Made by a program: the position numbers and the translations under genes. From Protonemura montana (lineage: Eukaryota; Arthropoda; Insecta; Plecoptera; Nemouridae), in assembly GCA_947568835.1 (NCBI GenBank), contig OX387609.1:15059708-15123707 (forward strand): a stretch of DNA of 64,000 nucleotides, given 5' to 3'. This document shows positions 10,799 through 22,203 of the stretch, one piece after another (positions within the stretch are counted from its first letter, which is position 1; each line of letters starts with the position of its first letter). Under the pieces are notes generated by a model that ran no database searches, was not told the DNA's origin, and saw only the letters and a program-made list of their open reading frames with translations.

Positions 10799-12358
10799 TT
10801 AAAATGCGCAGCTCGCGGTTAACATTCAACTTGTGTAGAGTAAATATTGTTGGCAAACATTGAACTGCGTGTGAGTGACACAACATGCTCTGGCGGAGTT
10901 TATTCCAACACACTTTTAAATAATTGTTGAGCAAAGCAAAGCAGCGAATGCTGTTTGGAGAGCCCTTGCCCCCCCAATCCTCATCCCACTCACCAAAGAA
11001 TGCCTGGCGAGGGTTTTTATTAAATTTGCACGTGCCTTTTTCCAGAGTCCATCCCCATCCCCTACCCCTCCTCTTCCCCACCCCTCAACAAGGGAATCTA
11101 ATTTCAAAGCTCGCCCCTTTAAAGAGCGCAATAACATGCAGGTGACCCTTTGCCCACCCTCACCCCCCCCCCCCCCTCAACCCACTCCGTTCGGTCATTG
11201 CCTTGTGCGTCAAAGGGCCACACTTGGGCAGCGTCGTCCCCGTCCATCACACAATGGCAGAGTCGCCATAGTGCATCCCTCACTGAGCGTAGCGAATGAA
11301 GCAATATCTGCAACTCGACTTGCCCTAAAGACCTGCGTTTTTTCAGGGTCTGGTATGTAAGACATTTTCGAAACACTTATCCGTGTTGTCAGCTTGGACA
11401 CCCCACGTTTTTCAGCAAATTTGGTCAAAAGGGGTGAAAACCAATCAGGATTTAAGAATGTTGATACACTTTTAGGTTGAAATCAGTAGTACTAGTATTA
11501 ATGACAACATTTTTACAAGGAAAAATTGGTTGATTTCTTGGTTTTTGGAACCGAAAGAAAGGTGAGGGTGCAGCCACCAAAAAGATAAAAATGTGGAATG
11601 TTACATTTTTTGCCGTTACTTCTTTTCTATGCTCAAGTTTCCATTAAAAAACGAGGTTTTGACGATTGGCTGGCGTTTCCCGACTAACAACACAACTCAA
11701 GGTTCATATGCGAACCTCAACCTCAACCTCAACCTAACCTAACCTCAACTGAAACTCAAGCGCGTTGATTCGCACAACGCTCGGCCTAGCGGCCTAGCGG
11801 CCTAGCGGCCTAGCGGAGCGGATCTCAAGAAGTGCGTTCTCAAATTGAGCGGAGAATTCCCCCTCCACCCCGAACGAGGGTCAAGTGTCATTCGATTTGG
11901 TCCGGACAAGAAGATGGCATTCTCTCTCGACTCCAGGGGCTCAGGAATGGGAAGGTTTGACTGTCACTTGGGTTGGGAATGTTATCCACGCTAGAACAAG
12001 CTCTGAGAGAATATTAATGCTAAGAAGGAACTTTCAACTTCTTGCCCTCACTGCGTTAGTCGAAGGAAAAGGCCGGAGAGGAAAGCCAATAACTCTTCTG
12101 GGTGCTCTAAGAGAAATATTGTACCTGTAATATCGTATCTCAGTCTCGATGTACTTACCTCATGTTAGCCAGAGATGCCAGACCGGCTACCGAAACGTTA
12201 CCGCCGTGAAAAATAACCGTTAAGTTTTTAAATTTAAGTCGATATTTGAAAAAATCTGCGTAGCTCAAGGCTCAGAGCAAAGATTATAACGCTGTTCGTT
12301 TGTTTGGCTTGGGTGCTTGAGAAGAACACAAATAGAAGAAATAACTTACCGCATTATT
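10799..12358. other. unique sequence with small simple repeats
   Basis: No convincing gene. It holds a C-rich island (10960-11180), a run of AACCTCAACC/AACCTAACC units (about 11715-11750) that resembles degenerate TTAGG-type telomere repeat, and four copies of a 9-bp GGCCTAGCG unit (about 11783-11817). Confidence 0.5.
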
Positions 12359-12912
12359 ATCGTTTTTAGGTTCATGTCTACTTGATCTAACCTTAGCACT
12401 TGTTTTAGCAAAAACTTTTAAAATGGGCTTTGAATGCCAAATAAAGAACAAATAAATTTCCCATATTATTTTTCCATTTAATCAAATTTAATTTCCAATT
12501 TGGGAAATTTAGTTGTTCTCTAGGTTGGAATGGTGACCATCATACACATGACCAGTTCTGTTCGGGAGAGAGGTTGTAGGGATGAAAGTTAAGCAACACT
12601 GCGCTGGGTTAGGTATTGGATGTGTGACCATCATACACATGACCAGTTCTGTTCGGGAGAGAGGTTGTAGGGATGAAAGTTAAGCAACACTGCGCTGGGT
12701 CAGGTATTGGATGAGTGACCATCATACACATGACCAGTTCTGTTCGGGAGAGAGGTTGTAGGGATGAAAGTTAAGCAACACTGCGCTGGGTCAGGTATTG
12801 GATGGGTGACCATCATACACATGACCAGTTCTGTTCGGGAGAGAGGTTGGAGGGATTACTTAGCATTCAAAACCCAGTTTAAAAAGTTTTTGTCAAAACT
12901 TAGCGCTGTAAT
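12359..12912. repeat. FB foldback copy 3, split by a 5S-unit array
   Basis: The left part (12359-12519) ends GTTGTTCT and the right part resumes at 12858 with ACTTAGCATTCAAAACCCAG. Together they make the usual FB sequence minus about two bases. The 338-bp insert is the 5S array listed separately. Confidence 0.7.
12520..12857 (+). repeat. 5S internal-promoter array (four units) inserted in FB
   Basis: Units of 91 bp from AGGTTGGAATGGTGACC to GAGAGGTTGGAGGGATT. There is neither a 5S 5' head nor a SINE body. Units here share a GAGGTTGTAGGG variant not seen in other arrays, so they were amplified locally. Confidence 0.85.
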
Positions 12913-12965
12913 TGCTTCGTTTTGTTAGAGAACAACAGTTTGACTAAAGCAAAGCAATGTGTCAT

Positions 12966-14022
12966 ATTCCCAGCCATATTCACAGCCATATTCACAGCCA
13001 TATTCCCAGCCATATTCCCAGCCATATTCACAGCCATATTCCCAGCCATATTCACAGCCATATTCACAGCCATATTCCCAGCCATATTCACAGCCATATT
13101 CTCAGCCATAATCCCAGTCATATTCCCAGCCATATTCACAGCCATATTCACAGCCATATTCCCAGCCATATTCACAGCCATATTCACAGCCATATTCCCA
13201 GCCATATTCCCAGCCATATTCACAGCCATATTCCCAGCCATATTCACAGCTATATTCACAGCCATATTCCCAGCCATATTCACAGCCATATTCACAGCCA
13301 TATTCACAGCCATATTCACAGCTATATTCACAGCCATATTCCCAGCCATATTCACAGCTATATTCACAGCCATATTCCCAGCCATATTCCCAGCCATATT
13401 CACAGCCATATTCCCAGCCATATTCACAGCCATATTCCCAGCCATATTCACAGCCATATTCACAGTCATATTCCCAGCCATATTCACAGCCATATTCACA
13501 GCCATATTCCCAGCCATATTCACAGCCATATTCACAGTCATATTCACAGCCATATTCCCAGCCATATTCCCAGCCATACTCACAGCCATATTCACAGCCA
13601 TATTCACAGCCATATTCCCAGTCATATTCCCAATCATATTCCCAGCCATATTCACAGTCATATTTCCAGCCATATTCACAGCCATATTCACAGCCATATT
13701 CCCAGCCATATTCACAGTCATATTTCCAGCCATATTCACAGCCATATTCACAGCCATATTCCCAGCCATATTCCCAGCCATATTCCCAGCCATATTCACA
13801 GCCATATTCCCAGCCATATTCACAGCCACATTCACAGCCATATTCACAGCCATATTCCCAGCCATATTCCCAGCCATATTCACAGTTATATTCACAGCCA
13901 TATTCACAGCCATATTCCCAATCATATTCCCAGCCATATTCACAGCCATATTCACAGCCATATTCCCAGCCATATTCCCAGTCATATTCACAGCCATATT
14001 CACAGCCATATCCCCAACCATA
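12966..14022. repeat. 12-bp satellite, about 88 units
   Basis: Unit CAGCCATATTCA or CAGCCATATTCC. Most units differ only at the A/C site, giving two alternating types in irregular order with blocks repeated at larger scale. As 12 is a multiple of 3 and the unit has no stop in several frames, ORFs of 365-397 codons open on both strands. These are repeat artefacts with no supporting gene structure. Confidence 0.95.
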
Positions 14023-15871
14023 TATGCGTGGGGTGTGATTCCGTCCAATGTTAATGTTTCCACGCTATGTAATAATTCTCAGTCGGTTTGTTTAAAAAAG
14101 CCGTTAAACGCTTAAAAGTTAAAGCCAGTTGATATTTGAACGATGGACAATGATGATTCTTGCAATTAATTACTTTTTCATGGCCGTTTAATAATCATTC
14201 AATCAGAACAGGAGCAGTTGACGGTTTTATCACAATAAATGCAACAAAGGCCGGCTGGGACAAACTCGAGCAGGTAAACGCCGGATAAACTTCGCCGGAT
14301 AAACTTCGCTGCGAACGATCGAACAACACACTTTAGAGGTTAGAGTTTCTGGAAAGTGGCGGTTAACATATTCCAGCCATATTCCGCCGATCAAGTCACA
14401 AAGTATTGGAAATTATTCTACAAAATGTCAAGACAGCTCTAAACACACTTTATCACAATCGTTGTGCATCGGAAACAACTTGGTGGGTGAGAGCCGACGC
14501 GTCGAATGACATTTCCTTCGAATGTATCTTCAAAAACCCGCGACAAACAACATGGAAACAACGGCTTGCAATTCAATGAAACGTCACATTAATGTCAGCG
14601 CAGTTTCTGTTTCTTTTGAAATTGGAACAAAAAACAGCGGCTTCTTGTCCAAGTCTCGATTCCTGGGATTCTTAGACCACAAATATCTTGTGGAAAAATC
14701 AACTATAGCGATTTTTTACAATGAGAACCACAGAGTCGTCAAAATGGCGGCCGATAACCCTCAAAGCTGGCCTACCCAGTACTAGACACCCATCCTACAG
14801 GTAAATAATATTAAGAAATCGCGCGAACCGCCAATGGCTTCAAGCTACTGAATCCTTTCATCTTTCCTCACTGAAGACAAATTAAGAATTGGCTTCTAAT
14901 TGAGCTCAAGACTACCTGGCGGCAGCAAAACACTCAAAGACATTGCCGCCATGCATGTGCATTCCAAGGCGTCCAAGCAGCAACCAAATGATGACGTATT
15001 GTCCACTTCCCAGTAGACTATATTTCTGACGCCGCGTTCCTCTTCATGTGTTCGCAGGTCTCGACGCTCAAGCGCAGGAGTCCAAGGACCTCTACTGGTT
15101 CTGAAGTCGACGCAGAAATCTTCACAGGATCTCCCCAGGATCTCCCAGGACTACGGCACGTTACAAATCAAATACCACCCGTCGTCGCCGTGGAAACCAG
15201 CGTTCGTCGGCCGGCAATCCTCCAGAGGAATTTATCGGCAATGTGTCACCGACGCCATCTTGAACTCTCGGGCGTCGCGGCCATCTTGCGCGGCAAGACG
15301 AGCTCGTATCAATCGATGCTCGCCTGTCAGCCGGCCATGAGAGTGAGAGAGACAAAGCGTTGAAGAGTGCTCGGGTTTTACTGTTAGAGAGAAAGCGCGA
15401 TTCAGTGTCAAAGTGCCGCCAAGTGTTAGCGCCGCGTAATTGCGTTGTGGAAACGGAAGTGACAGGTTAGTTTCGCGCCACGCGTCGATTGATTCTCAAC
15501 GGGGGCTGTGGAATGCAAATTAAATTCGCAGAGTGTGACGTCAGCGATGCTGGAACTCTTCAGTGAGTTTTGTGAACCCCGTTTCACATTTTTAAGCTGT
15601 GACAAGCGAAAAAAAAGACATTTTTTGTTGTTGAACTCATCATAATAGGTGTTCTCCCTTTAAATTGACATTAGGGTCCTTCCTATACTAGAATTTAAAT
15701 ATCTTATAAGTGCAATATACTAGTATATGCAGCTTTATTGAGGCTGCTCGTGATTTATCTCTGTACCAATCTTTTCTTCGTGTATTATTATCATTATGAA
15801 ATGTGCCATGTACATGGTCTAAATGTCATTAAATATCACCTTAAGTCTCATTCTGTGTCTTAAACATCATT
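14023..15871. other. unique sequence with GC-rich, CpG-containing centre
   Basis: No convincing gene. A YY1-like AAAATGGCGGCC lies at about 14741, and 15030-15480 is GC-rich with 64-105-codon frames on both strands that I do not recognise. It could be a regulatory island or a first exon of an unseen gene. Confidence 0.4.
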
Positions 15872-16372
15872 CGGTTTAGTCAGAGTCCCAGTGCTGATGT
15901 TAAACGTCCTGTCATTGGGTTTACAGGTTTAGTCAGAGTCACAGCGCTAATGTTAAAAGTCCTGTCATTGGGTTTACAGGTTTAGTCAGAGTCACAGCGC
16001 TAATGTTAAACGTCCTGTCATTGGGTTTACAGGTTTAGTCAGAGTCACAGCACTAATGTTAAACGTCATGTCATTGGGCTTACAGGTTTAGTCAGAGTCA
16101 CAGCACTAATGTTAAACGTCCTGTCATTGGGTTTACAGGTTTAGTCAGAGTCACAGCGCTAATGTTAAACATCCTGTCATTGGGTTTACAGGTTTAGTCA
16201 GAGTCACAGCGCTAATGTTAAACGTCCTGTCATTGGGTTTACAGGTTTAGGCAGAGTCACAGCGCTAATGTTAAACGTCCTGTCATTGGGTTTACAGGTT
16301 TAGTCAGAGTCACAGCGCTGATGTTAAACGTCCTGCCATTGGGTTTACACGTTTAGTCAAAGTCACAGCAAG
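15872..16372 (-). repeat. 53-bp minisatellite, inverted array, about 9 copies
   Basis: Reverse complement of the 6127-7135 unit, recognised by TTAGTCAGAGTCACAGCGCT recurring every 53 bp. End units are the most diverged. Confidence 0.95.
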
Positions 16373-17066
16373 CTTTAGATCCAGGCTAATATTATATGCT
16401 CGCAAGTTAACTCAGAGGCTCGGTTTATTATTCCTCGAGTGTTGTTAAGCTAGTCTTACGATTCAATTGAATGTTATCTCCCATCCCCTTTATGTTTGCT
16501 GCAGGGGGGTTGGAGGGAAGGGGTTGGTGTGGTTTAAACGCAGAGCGAACTCCAAGAAATTTTGCAATCTCGTGTCGACGCCGCCTGGCGTCGTAATGAA
16601 CAGAATCAAGCATGTGTTGGTGCCGGCCTCGCTTTGCAAGACAGAGGAGACTAGAGCCCCCCCCCCCCCTCCTCGCGGGGTGCACTCTGCCAGGAATGTC
16701 TAATTACCGACCGACGAGGAGCGAGTTTTGCCCGAGCTCACTTCTCAATTAGAAGGAACTGAGAGATAATGAAGACTCTCGCGGCGAGCCGAGGAACTAA
16801 CAGCACCTACGCGGCCGAGATCACCAATACCCGGCGGAATGGTTTGATTTCCTCCAGGCTTCCAGGCCGTTGGTGTATGTTTTTTGTGGCTCCAAAGTCA
16901 ATATCAATGTTTTTGCGCAGGAGGGGACGTCAACCCTCCCAGTTCAATCTAAAGTTCCGAGCCGAAGCTCTTGACTTGATGTCGTATTTTCAAAAGAAAG
17001 TCGGCTTTTTGTCTACTGCTGTTGTTTCTTTACAGAATGTCTAAAACTAAGAGTATTTTACCTAAT
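16373..17066. other. unique sequence with C-run island
   Basis: No gene seen. A C run at about 16659-16670 and G/C-rich stretches around 16500-16700. The frame at 16769-17044 is not recognised. Confidence 0.45.
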
Positions 17067-17502
17067 TATACCTAAGTTCTACGTGGAGAAACGACGTTAA
17101 TGTTAAACCGTTGAGTGTGCAGGTTCTAGGTAGAGTAACAACGTCAATGTTACAGTCTCTGCGTGAAAGATGGCCGCCAAATGACTACCTTACCGACAAA
17201 AATGCAGAGTACCGGAACATCACGTTAAGTGGAGCCACTGTCGTATGAATTTTAATTTCGATATTTCTTGTAGGTTACTCGCTTTTTAATATCGTTACGT
17301 GTATATCAATCGTTGAGGTAAACATTGATGGAGATTTTTTAAGCATGAAAAGTCTCAAAAGCGAGTTAACCTACGAGAAATATCAAAATTAAATTTCATA
17401 CGACAGTGGCTACACTTAACGAAGGTAGTCATTTGGCGGCCATCTTTCACGCAGAGACTGTAACATTGACGTTGTTTCTCTACCTATAACCTACACTCTT
17501 AA
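17067..17502. mobile_element. palindromic MITE 'CGTTGAG', copy 2, plus a MITE end fragment
   Basis: The main copy runs from CGTTGAG at 17109 to a CCTACACTC end near 17498. The right arm lacks the ACATTCCGGTACTCTGC-type block present in the other copies. A fragment of a second copy (GGAGAAACGACGTTAATG, about 17072-17107) lies immediately to the left. Confidence 0.8.
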
Positions 17503-17818
17503 CAGTAATACAATAGTTTTATGCAATGTAAACCCACTGCGAGTGCTGAGTGAGCTGCGTCTATTTAAAAGTGGAGTCAGAAGACCCGTCCTGTTCTTCG
17601 CTCTTGTCCTTATTGGTACAATATATTGTCACTTCCAAGTACTTTCATTGGTTATAAATCCTAAAAAGGACTTCTCCTGACGTTTCGGCAGAGTTCGCGC
17701 TGCCATCTACAGGGCAAAAACTCAGTCAGGACCCAGGAAAAGTCATTTTTTAGGACTAATAAGAAAAGCTTTAAATTGGTTTAAAGATAAAATTAATTGT
17801 CATTAATTGTCAGACAAA
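17503..17818. other. unique sequence
   Basis: No gene seen. A CTCCTGACGTTTCGGCAGAG motif at about 17675 is a repeat-like block, with a related one near 18705. Confidence 0.4.
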
Positions 17819-18040
17819 GGACACGTGTCCTGGCGAGCCAGGATAAGAGCATCCTGGCCAGGACAGGAGCATCCTTGCCAGGACAGGAGCATCCTGGCCA
17901 GGACAGGAGCATCCTTGCCAGTATAAGAGCATCCTGGCCAGGACAGGAGCATCCTTGCCAGAACAGGAGCATCCTTGCCAGGACAGGAGCATCCTGGCTT
18001 GTTGCACGTGTCCTGGCTCGCTTCACGTGTCCTGGTTTTA
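17819..18040. repeat. 20-bp minisatellite with E-box flanks
   Basis: About eight copies of GACAGGAGCATCCTGGCCAG or its CTTGCC variant alternate from 17836 to 18000. The left edge is the perfect palindrome GGACACGTGTCC (17819-17830), and CACGTGTCCTGG recurs twice on the right (about 18006 and 18024). Confidence 0.9.
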
Positions 18041-18889
18041 TGCTATTCCCGTTGTATGGCATTTCGAGGAGAATTCTTGGTGCTGGGCCAGATGGCCGGA
18101 CAATTGCACATCGATCCACTGCCCTCTTCGTTGACCTCACTGTGCGGTAGCCAGACAAAGCAAGCGGTGTTTTATTGCAGGTCGAAGTATTTTAGAGATG
18201 AAGTAACAAACACTGTTGGGTACACAAAGGTAGGCAGGTTAGATAAAACCATTAGAATATCTACACCTTGGAGCAAGGACCAGAGCAAGGATCATTGTCC
18301 TAAAGCTGGGCTGGAGAGTGAAGTTGGAAGTTGAAGTTGGTTCACGCGTGCTAACGTGACAATTGAATAGAAACCACGTTTCTTGTTGGGATTGGTTAAA
18401 CTAATGAATTCAAAAATTGGTTAAAAAAGATTATAAAATATTTATAGGCGAAAGCTAAAATATTTTTCAGGTCACGAAGTTAGTAATTGCGCATTAAATT
18501 GATCTTCAATGACATCTTGTCAATCGTGTTAAGATTTTTACCTGCGGGTGCTTGTAGCGAATGCTGAATATCGGGCAGAAAATCGATACAAATCGCAGTA
18601 CCGATGTTATAATGGCGTTTAGACCCTGATCTACTTGATCGAAAGTAGTTTTATAAAACTTATTACAGTTGGGTTTTTAAAATACTAAGTTAAAACAATT
18701 CTTTCTCCTGATGTTTCGCAACTTTTACCTGTCTCTTCACCAAGAGCACTTGTGACATTTCTCCAAAAACAAAAGAACCACACAAATACAAACAACTGCC
18801 TTCTCAAGGAACCCTTCGTGAATCTAACTAAAACACAGGGTCAATCATAAACAAAAAAACCCACTCGGGTTTTCACCATTTCTCCATTT
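18041..18889. other. unique or degraded-repeat sequence
   Basis: No gene seen. A CTCCTGATGTTTCGCAACTT block near 18706 resembles the one at 17675. The rest is AT-rich. Confidence 0.4.
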
Positions 18890-19740
18890 CATAGATTGAG
18901 GCAGCCAAAGAGAAGAATTGATATCCACAAGCATGGATACATCAAAAGACTAATGACTGCCTACAATAGAATTACTACTAACTGCCCTGACATAGACATC
19001 TTTTCAGACTTTTTTATTATTATAAACACTATTACAGTCTCAAAAATCAATTGGGCATCAATTTTTGAGACGGTTATAGTGTTCATAATAATAAAATACC
19101 CCGCGAATTGCAAGCGTTTGCAATTTAAATCAGATTTCATCTAAATACAGCAACGAATCCAACGTCAAATTGGAGTTATTCGAGTTTGACAGTTTGTGAC
19201 GTGATATAGCGTCACTAGAATCAGAGTGACTGTGAGTATTCACAGCCTCTTGGTTCTTCTCCTTGGAGATCTGTCATTCTCATCAAATACACTAAAATCG
19301 TCTCAATAAACCAGTGTCCAAGTAGCTCAATGGGTCAGAGCAACACCCGCGACAGGTGGAGATCGGGGTTCGAGTCCCCGATTGGGCATCAATTTTTGAG
19401 ATGGTAGTATTGTTCATAATAATAAAATACCCCGCGCACTGCAAGCGTTTGCAGTTTAAATAAGATTTCATCTAAAAATCCTTTCAGACTCCTTCAAGAC
19501 TTACAAATCCCGACTTAAACAACTTGAACAAACAGCTGTCCATGCAAACTTGTAAATAATTACTTACTGCTGTCTCTCGTTGCTTTAATTTTAGTCATGT
19601 TTTTAATCGTTCATGTTCCTATGTTAAATTTTTTATGTTTTTATGTTCTATTCCGTTTGTAATGCCCCTGTTTTATTCTAATTTTATTAGATCACACTTG
19701 TGGATTTGCCTCCATTGTTGATCAATAAACAAATAAATCA
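18890..19740 (+). repeat. LINE 3' end, split by a tRNA-module repeat
   Basis: The open frame at 18896-19010 appears to resume after the insert at about 19484-19552. A 3'-UTR-like stretch then ends in GTTGATCAATAAACAAATAA, typical of the 3' ends of CR1/L2-like LINEs. TTTCAGACT occurs at both edges of the insert, consistent with a target site duplication. The LINE assignment rests on the short tail and is tentative. Confidence 0.4.
19015..19481 (+). repeat. tRNA-module repeat (TM), copy 2
   Basis: The tRNA-like part is at about 19316-19390 (AGTAGCTCAATGGGTCAGAG, then GGGGTTCGAGTCCCC), with a 7-bp acceptor stem TGTCCAA/TTGGGCA. A block of about 85 bp beginning GCATCAATTTTTGAGACGG stands on both sides as a direct repeat, and the left edge forms a hairpin around TTGGGCA. 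Confidence 0.8.
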
Positions 19741-19771
19741 GTCAGTAGCAATGTAGATACTGATACCGAAC

Positions 19772-20470
19772 GGTTTGGCATGTTCTCGTTAGATCACCGA
19801 CGTTAAGCAACACTGCGCTGGGTCAGGTATTGGATGGGTGACCATCATACACATGACCAGTTCTGTTCGGGAGAGAGGTTGGAGGGATGAAAGTTAAGCA
19901 ACACTGCGCTGGGTCAGGTATTGGATGGGTGACCATCATACACATGACCAGTTCTGTTCGGGAGAGAGGTTGGAGGGATGAAAGTTAAGCAACACTGTGC
20001 TAAGTCAGGTATTGGATGGGTGACCATCATACACATGACCAGTTCTGTTCGGGAGAGAGGTTGGAGGGATGAAAGTTAAGCAACACTGCGCTGGATCAGG
20101 TATTGGATGGGTGACCATCATACACATGACCAGTTCTGTTCGGGAGAGAGGTTCGAGGGATGAAAGTTAGTACAGCAACTTCACTCGCCTTGCTTATCAA
20201 CCTCTCGACAGCATGGATTTGTGGAGGAATCCTGTTGTTCGCGTTGTACCGTCCTTCGGAAGGGACGTTAAGCCGATGGTCCCCTTGGTGCTCTTCAACA
20301 GGAGTAGGCTACGTGCCGACACCGGGTTTCCCCTCCTCCCTTCTAGGCTAGGTTAGGTTCATCATCATCCTCACCATCATCCACTCATTCACCGACGCCA
20401 TTAGACCAGTGCCGCATGGCCAGATGTCATAACAGTGCCTCGTTGAACACCACAAATAAATAAAAATAAA
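19772..20470 (+). repeat. 5S-rRNA-headed SINE, copy D (four head units)
   Basis: Full-length: head from about 19772, four 91-bp units, the common body, GACGCCATTAGACCAGTGCC and an A/T-rich tail (AAATAAATAAAAATAAATG). Confidence 0.88.
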
Positions 20471-20639
20471 TGTTGACACCGACTACAACTCATAAAGAAC
20501 CAGCGACCAGAAAGACAAAGTATAGTTCTAAGAGTAATCCTCGGAGCTGAGAGATAATCAAGTAATCAGAGACTGTAAACCCAGGGTTTCAGCTGCTGTC
20601 ATGGAGGTTAGTTCTTGATTTGAAAGTCGGAACGCGCCT

Positions 20640-20810
20640 GTTCCCACGTGGGATACTCAGCTACATTTGACGTTTTTATTTGTTTAAAATATTTCAGACT
20701 ATTGATTGTCTCTTTGTTATTTATTTTTGCTTGACTGTTTTATATCTCTTGCTGATCAAAGAGACAATAAAGCACTATCATTATTATTATTATTATTATT
20801 ATTATTACAT
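20640..20810 (+). repeat. LINE 3' tail with ATT microsatellite
   Basis: An AT-rich 3'-UTR-like stretch with GATCAAAGAGACAATAAAGC just before (ATT)n at about 20778-20806. This resembles the 3' end of a non-LTR retrotransposon. Confidence 0.35.
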
Positions 20811-20927
20811 CGTCAGCGTCGGATATTGGAACATAAAGCCAATAAACCAAGAACAACGTTAGTCAGCTGAAGACTGCAAGACTTTGCATCCCCTAAGACC
20901 TTGCCGAGAGCTCGGCCTGCCAGACAG

Positions 20928-20947
20928 CCCCCCCCCCCCCCCCCCCG
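20928..20947. repeat. poly(C) tract
   Basis: An uninterrupted C run adjacent to a GC-rich stretch (20950-21060) that leads into the 9-bp array. Confidence 0.95.
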
Positions 20948-21097
20948 CCACTGAGCCGCCCGGGAGGGGAACCCGGCACCGGAAAGCAATACATCCTCAA
21001 TTCGCAGCACGTTTTTGCGGGATGTCTGGACAGCAGAGCATCTGCCGTCGGGAGTGAGTTACGAGGTGACATGTGCTCTGAGAGAATCAACAGAACC

Positions 21098-21562
21098 ACG
21101 GGGCACACGGGGCACACGGGGCACACGGGGCACACGGGGCACACGGGACACACGGGGCACACGGGGCACACGGGGCACACGGGGCACACGGGGCACACGG
21201 GGCACACGAGGCACACGGGGCACACGGGGCACACGGGACACACGGGGCACACGGGGCACACGGGGCACACGGGGCACACGGGGCACACGGAGCACACGGG
21301 GCACACGAGGCACACGGGGCACACGGAGCACACGGGGCACACGGGGCACACGGGGCACACGGGGCACACGGGGCACACGGGGCACACGGGGCACACGGGG
21401 CACACGGGGCACACGGGGCACACGGGGCACACGGGGCACACGGGGCACACGGGGCACACGGGGCACACGGGGCACACGGGGCACACGGGGCACACGGGGC
21501 ACACGGGGCACACGGGGCACACGGGGCACACGGGGCACACGGGGCACACGGGGCACACGTGC
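21098..21562. repeat. 9-bp satellite GGGGCACAC, about 52 units
   Basis: A highly homogeneous 9-bp array with a few GGGACACAC, GAGGCACAC and GGAGCACAC variants in the left half only. All six frames are open because 9 is a multiple of 3, producing artefact ORFs (GTR, HTG, CPV, APC, PRV repeats). Confidence 0.97.
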
Positions 21563-22203
21563 ACAGGGGGCACATGTTTTTTTTTTGGGGGAATTTCTAT
21601 TCTACAAATGTTGTCAACTTTCAAATTTAGCTTCATATTTTTTAAGTGCACTTTTTTAAAATTTCCCCAGTTTGTCAATGCCCTTCGCATCAGCACCGCT
21701 ATCTGACTTAGTGCCGGTTTAACAATGGTCCGTCAAATAATTAACAGATCGTTAACAAACAAAAAACGTCTTCTGATTGGCCGTTGCCAAGGAAATAACA
21801 AATTAACGGACTGTTAGAATATTAATTACAAAACCATGGTTAGTGGAAGAACAGTTTGAAAGTAGTCCAGGAATCAGTCACGCACATTCAACGCTTGGCT
21901 GTTACAGCAAGGCACGTAGCATCAACTTGGCTCATAATTACTTCCATAGAGACGTCGCTTGTTTTTCAGCCTCGCTTAGGAGGAGTGGGCTGCCCCCCCC
22001 CCCCCCAAACTCTTGCCACTCACCCCTCCATCGAGTGCCTGGGGGTGAAAGAAAGTTTGCTCGGAAAATATGCGGGAAATTAAAACGCTCGAGCCTCGAA
22101 CCTAAACGTTTATTAAGCGAGTTATTAACAGCAAGCTCCGTCGCCAGGGGGAACGGTAATTGCAATTCCTGCCGCTAGAGCGTGCTGACTGCAGTGGCGG
22201 CTG
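21563..22203. other. unique sequence with C run
   Basis: No gene seen. A C run at about 21991-22006 and GC-rich flanks (22080-22200). The frames at 21843-22178 are unrecognised. Confidence 0.45.

Noticed and set aside
12900-14115. Long ORFs of 365-397 codons on both strands
   Set aside because: They are translations of a 12-bp satellite without stop codons. Repeat period, mirror ORFs on both strands and lack of any non-repeat domain argue against a gene.
15046-15363. 105-codon ORF in a GC-rich block as a host gene
   Set aside because: The opposite strand is also open, no domain or splice context is visible, and composition alone explains it.
20893-21706. ORFs of 162-267 codons made of CPV, APC, PRV, GTR or HTG repeats
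   Set aside because: They come from the 9-bp GGGGCACAC array, where all frames are open.
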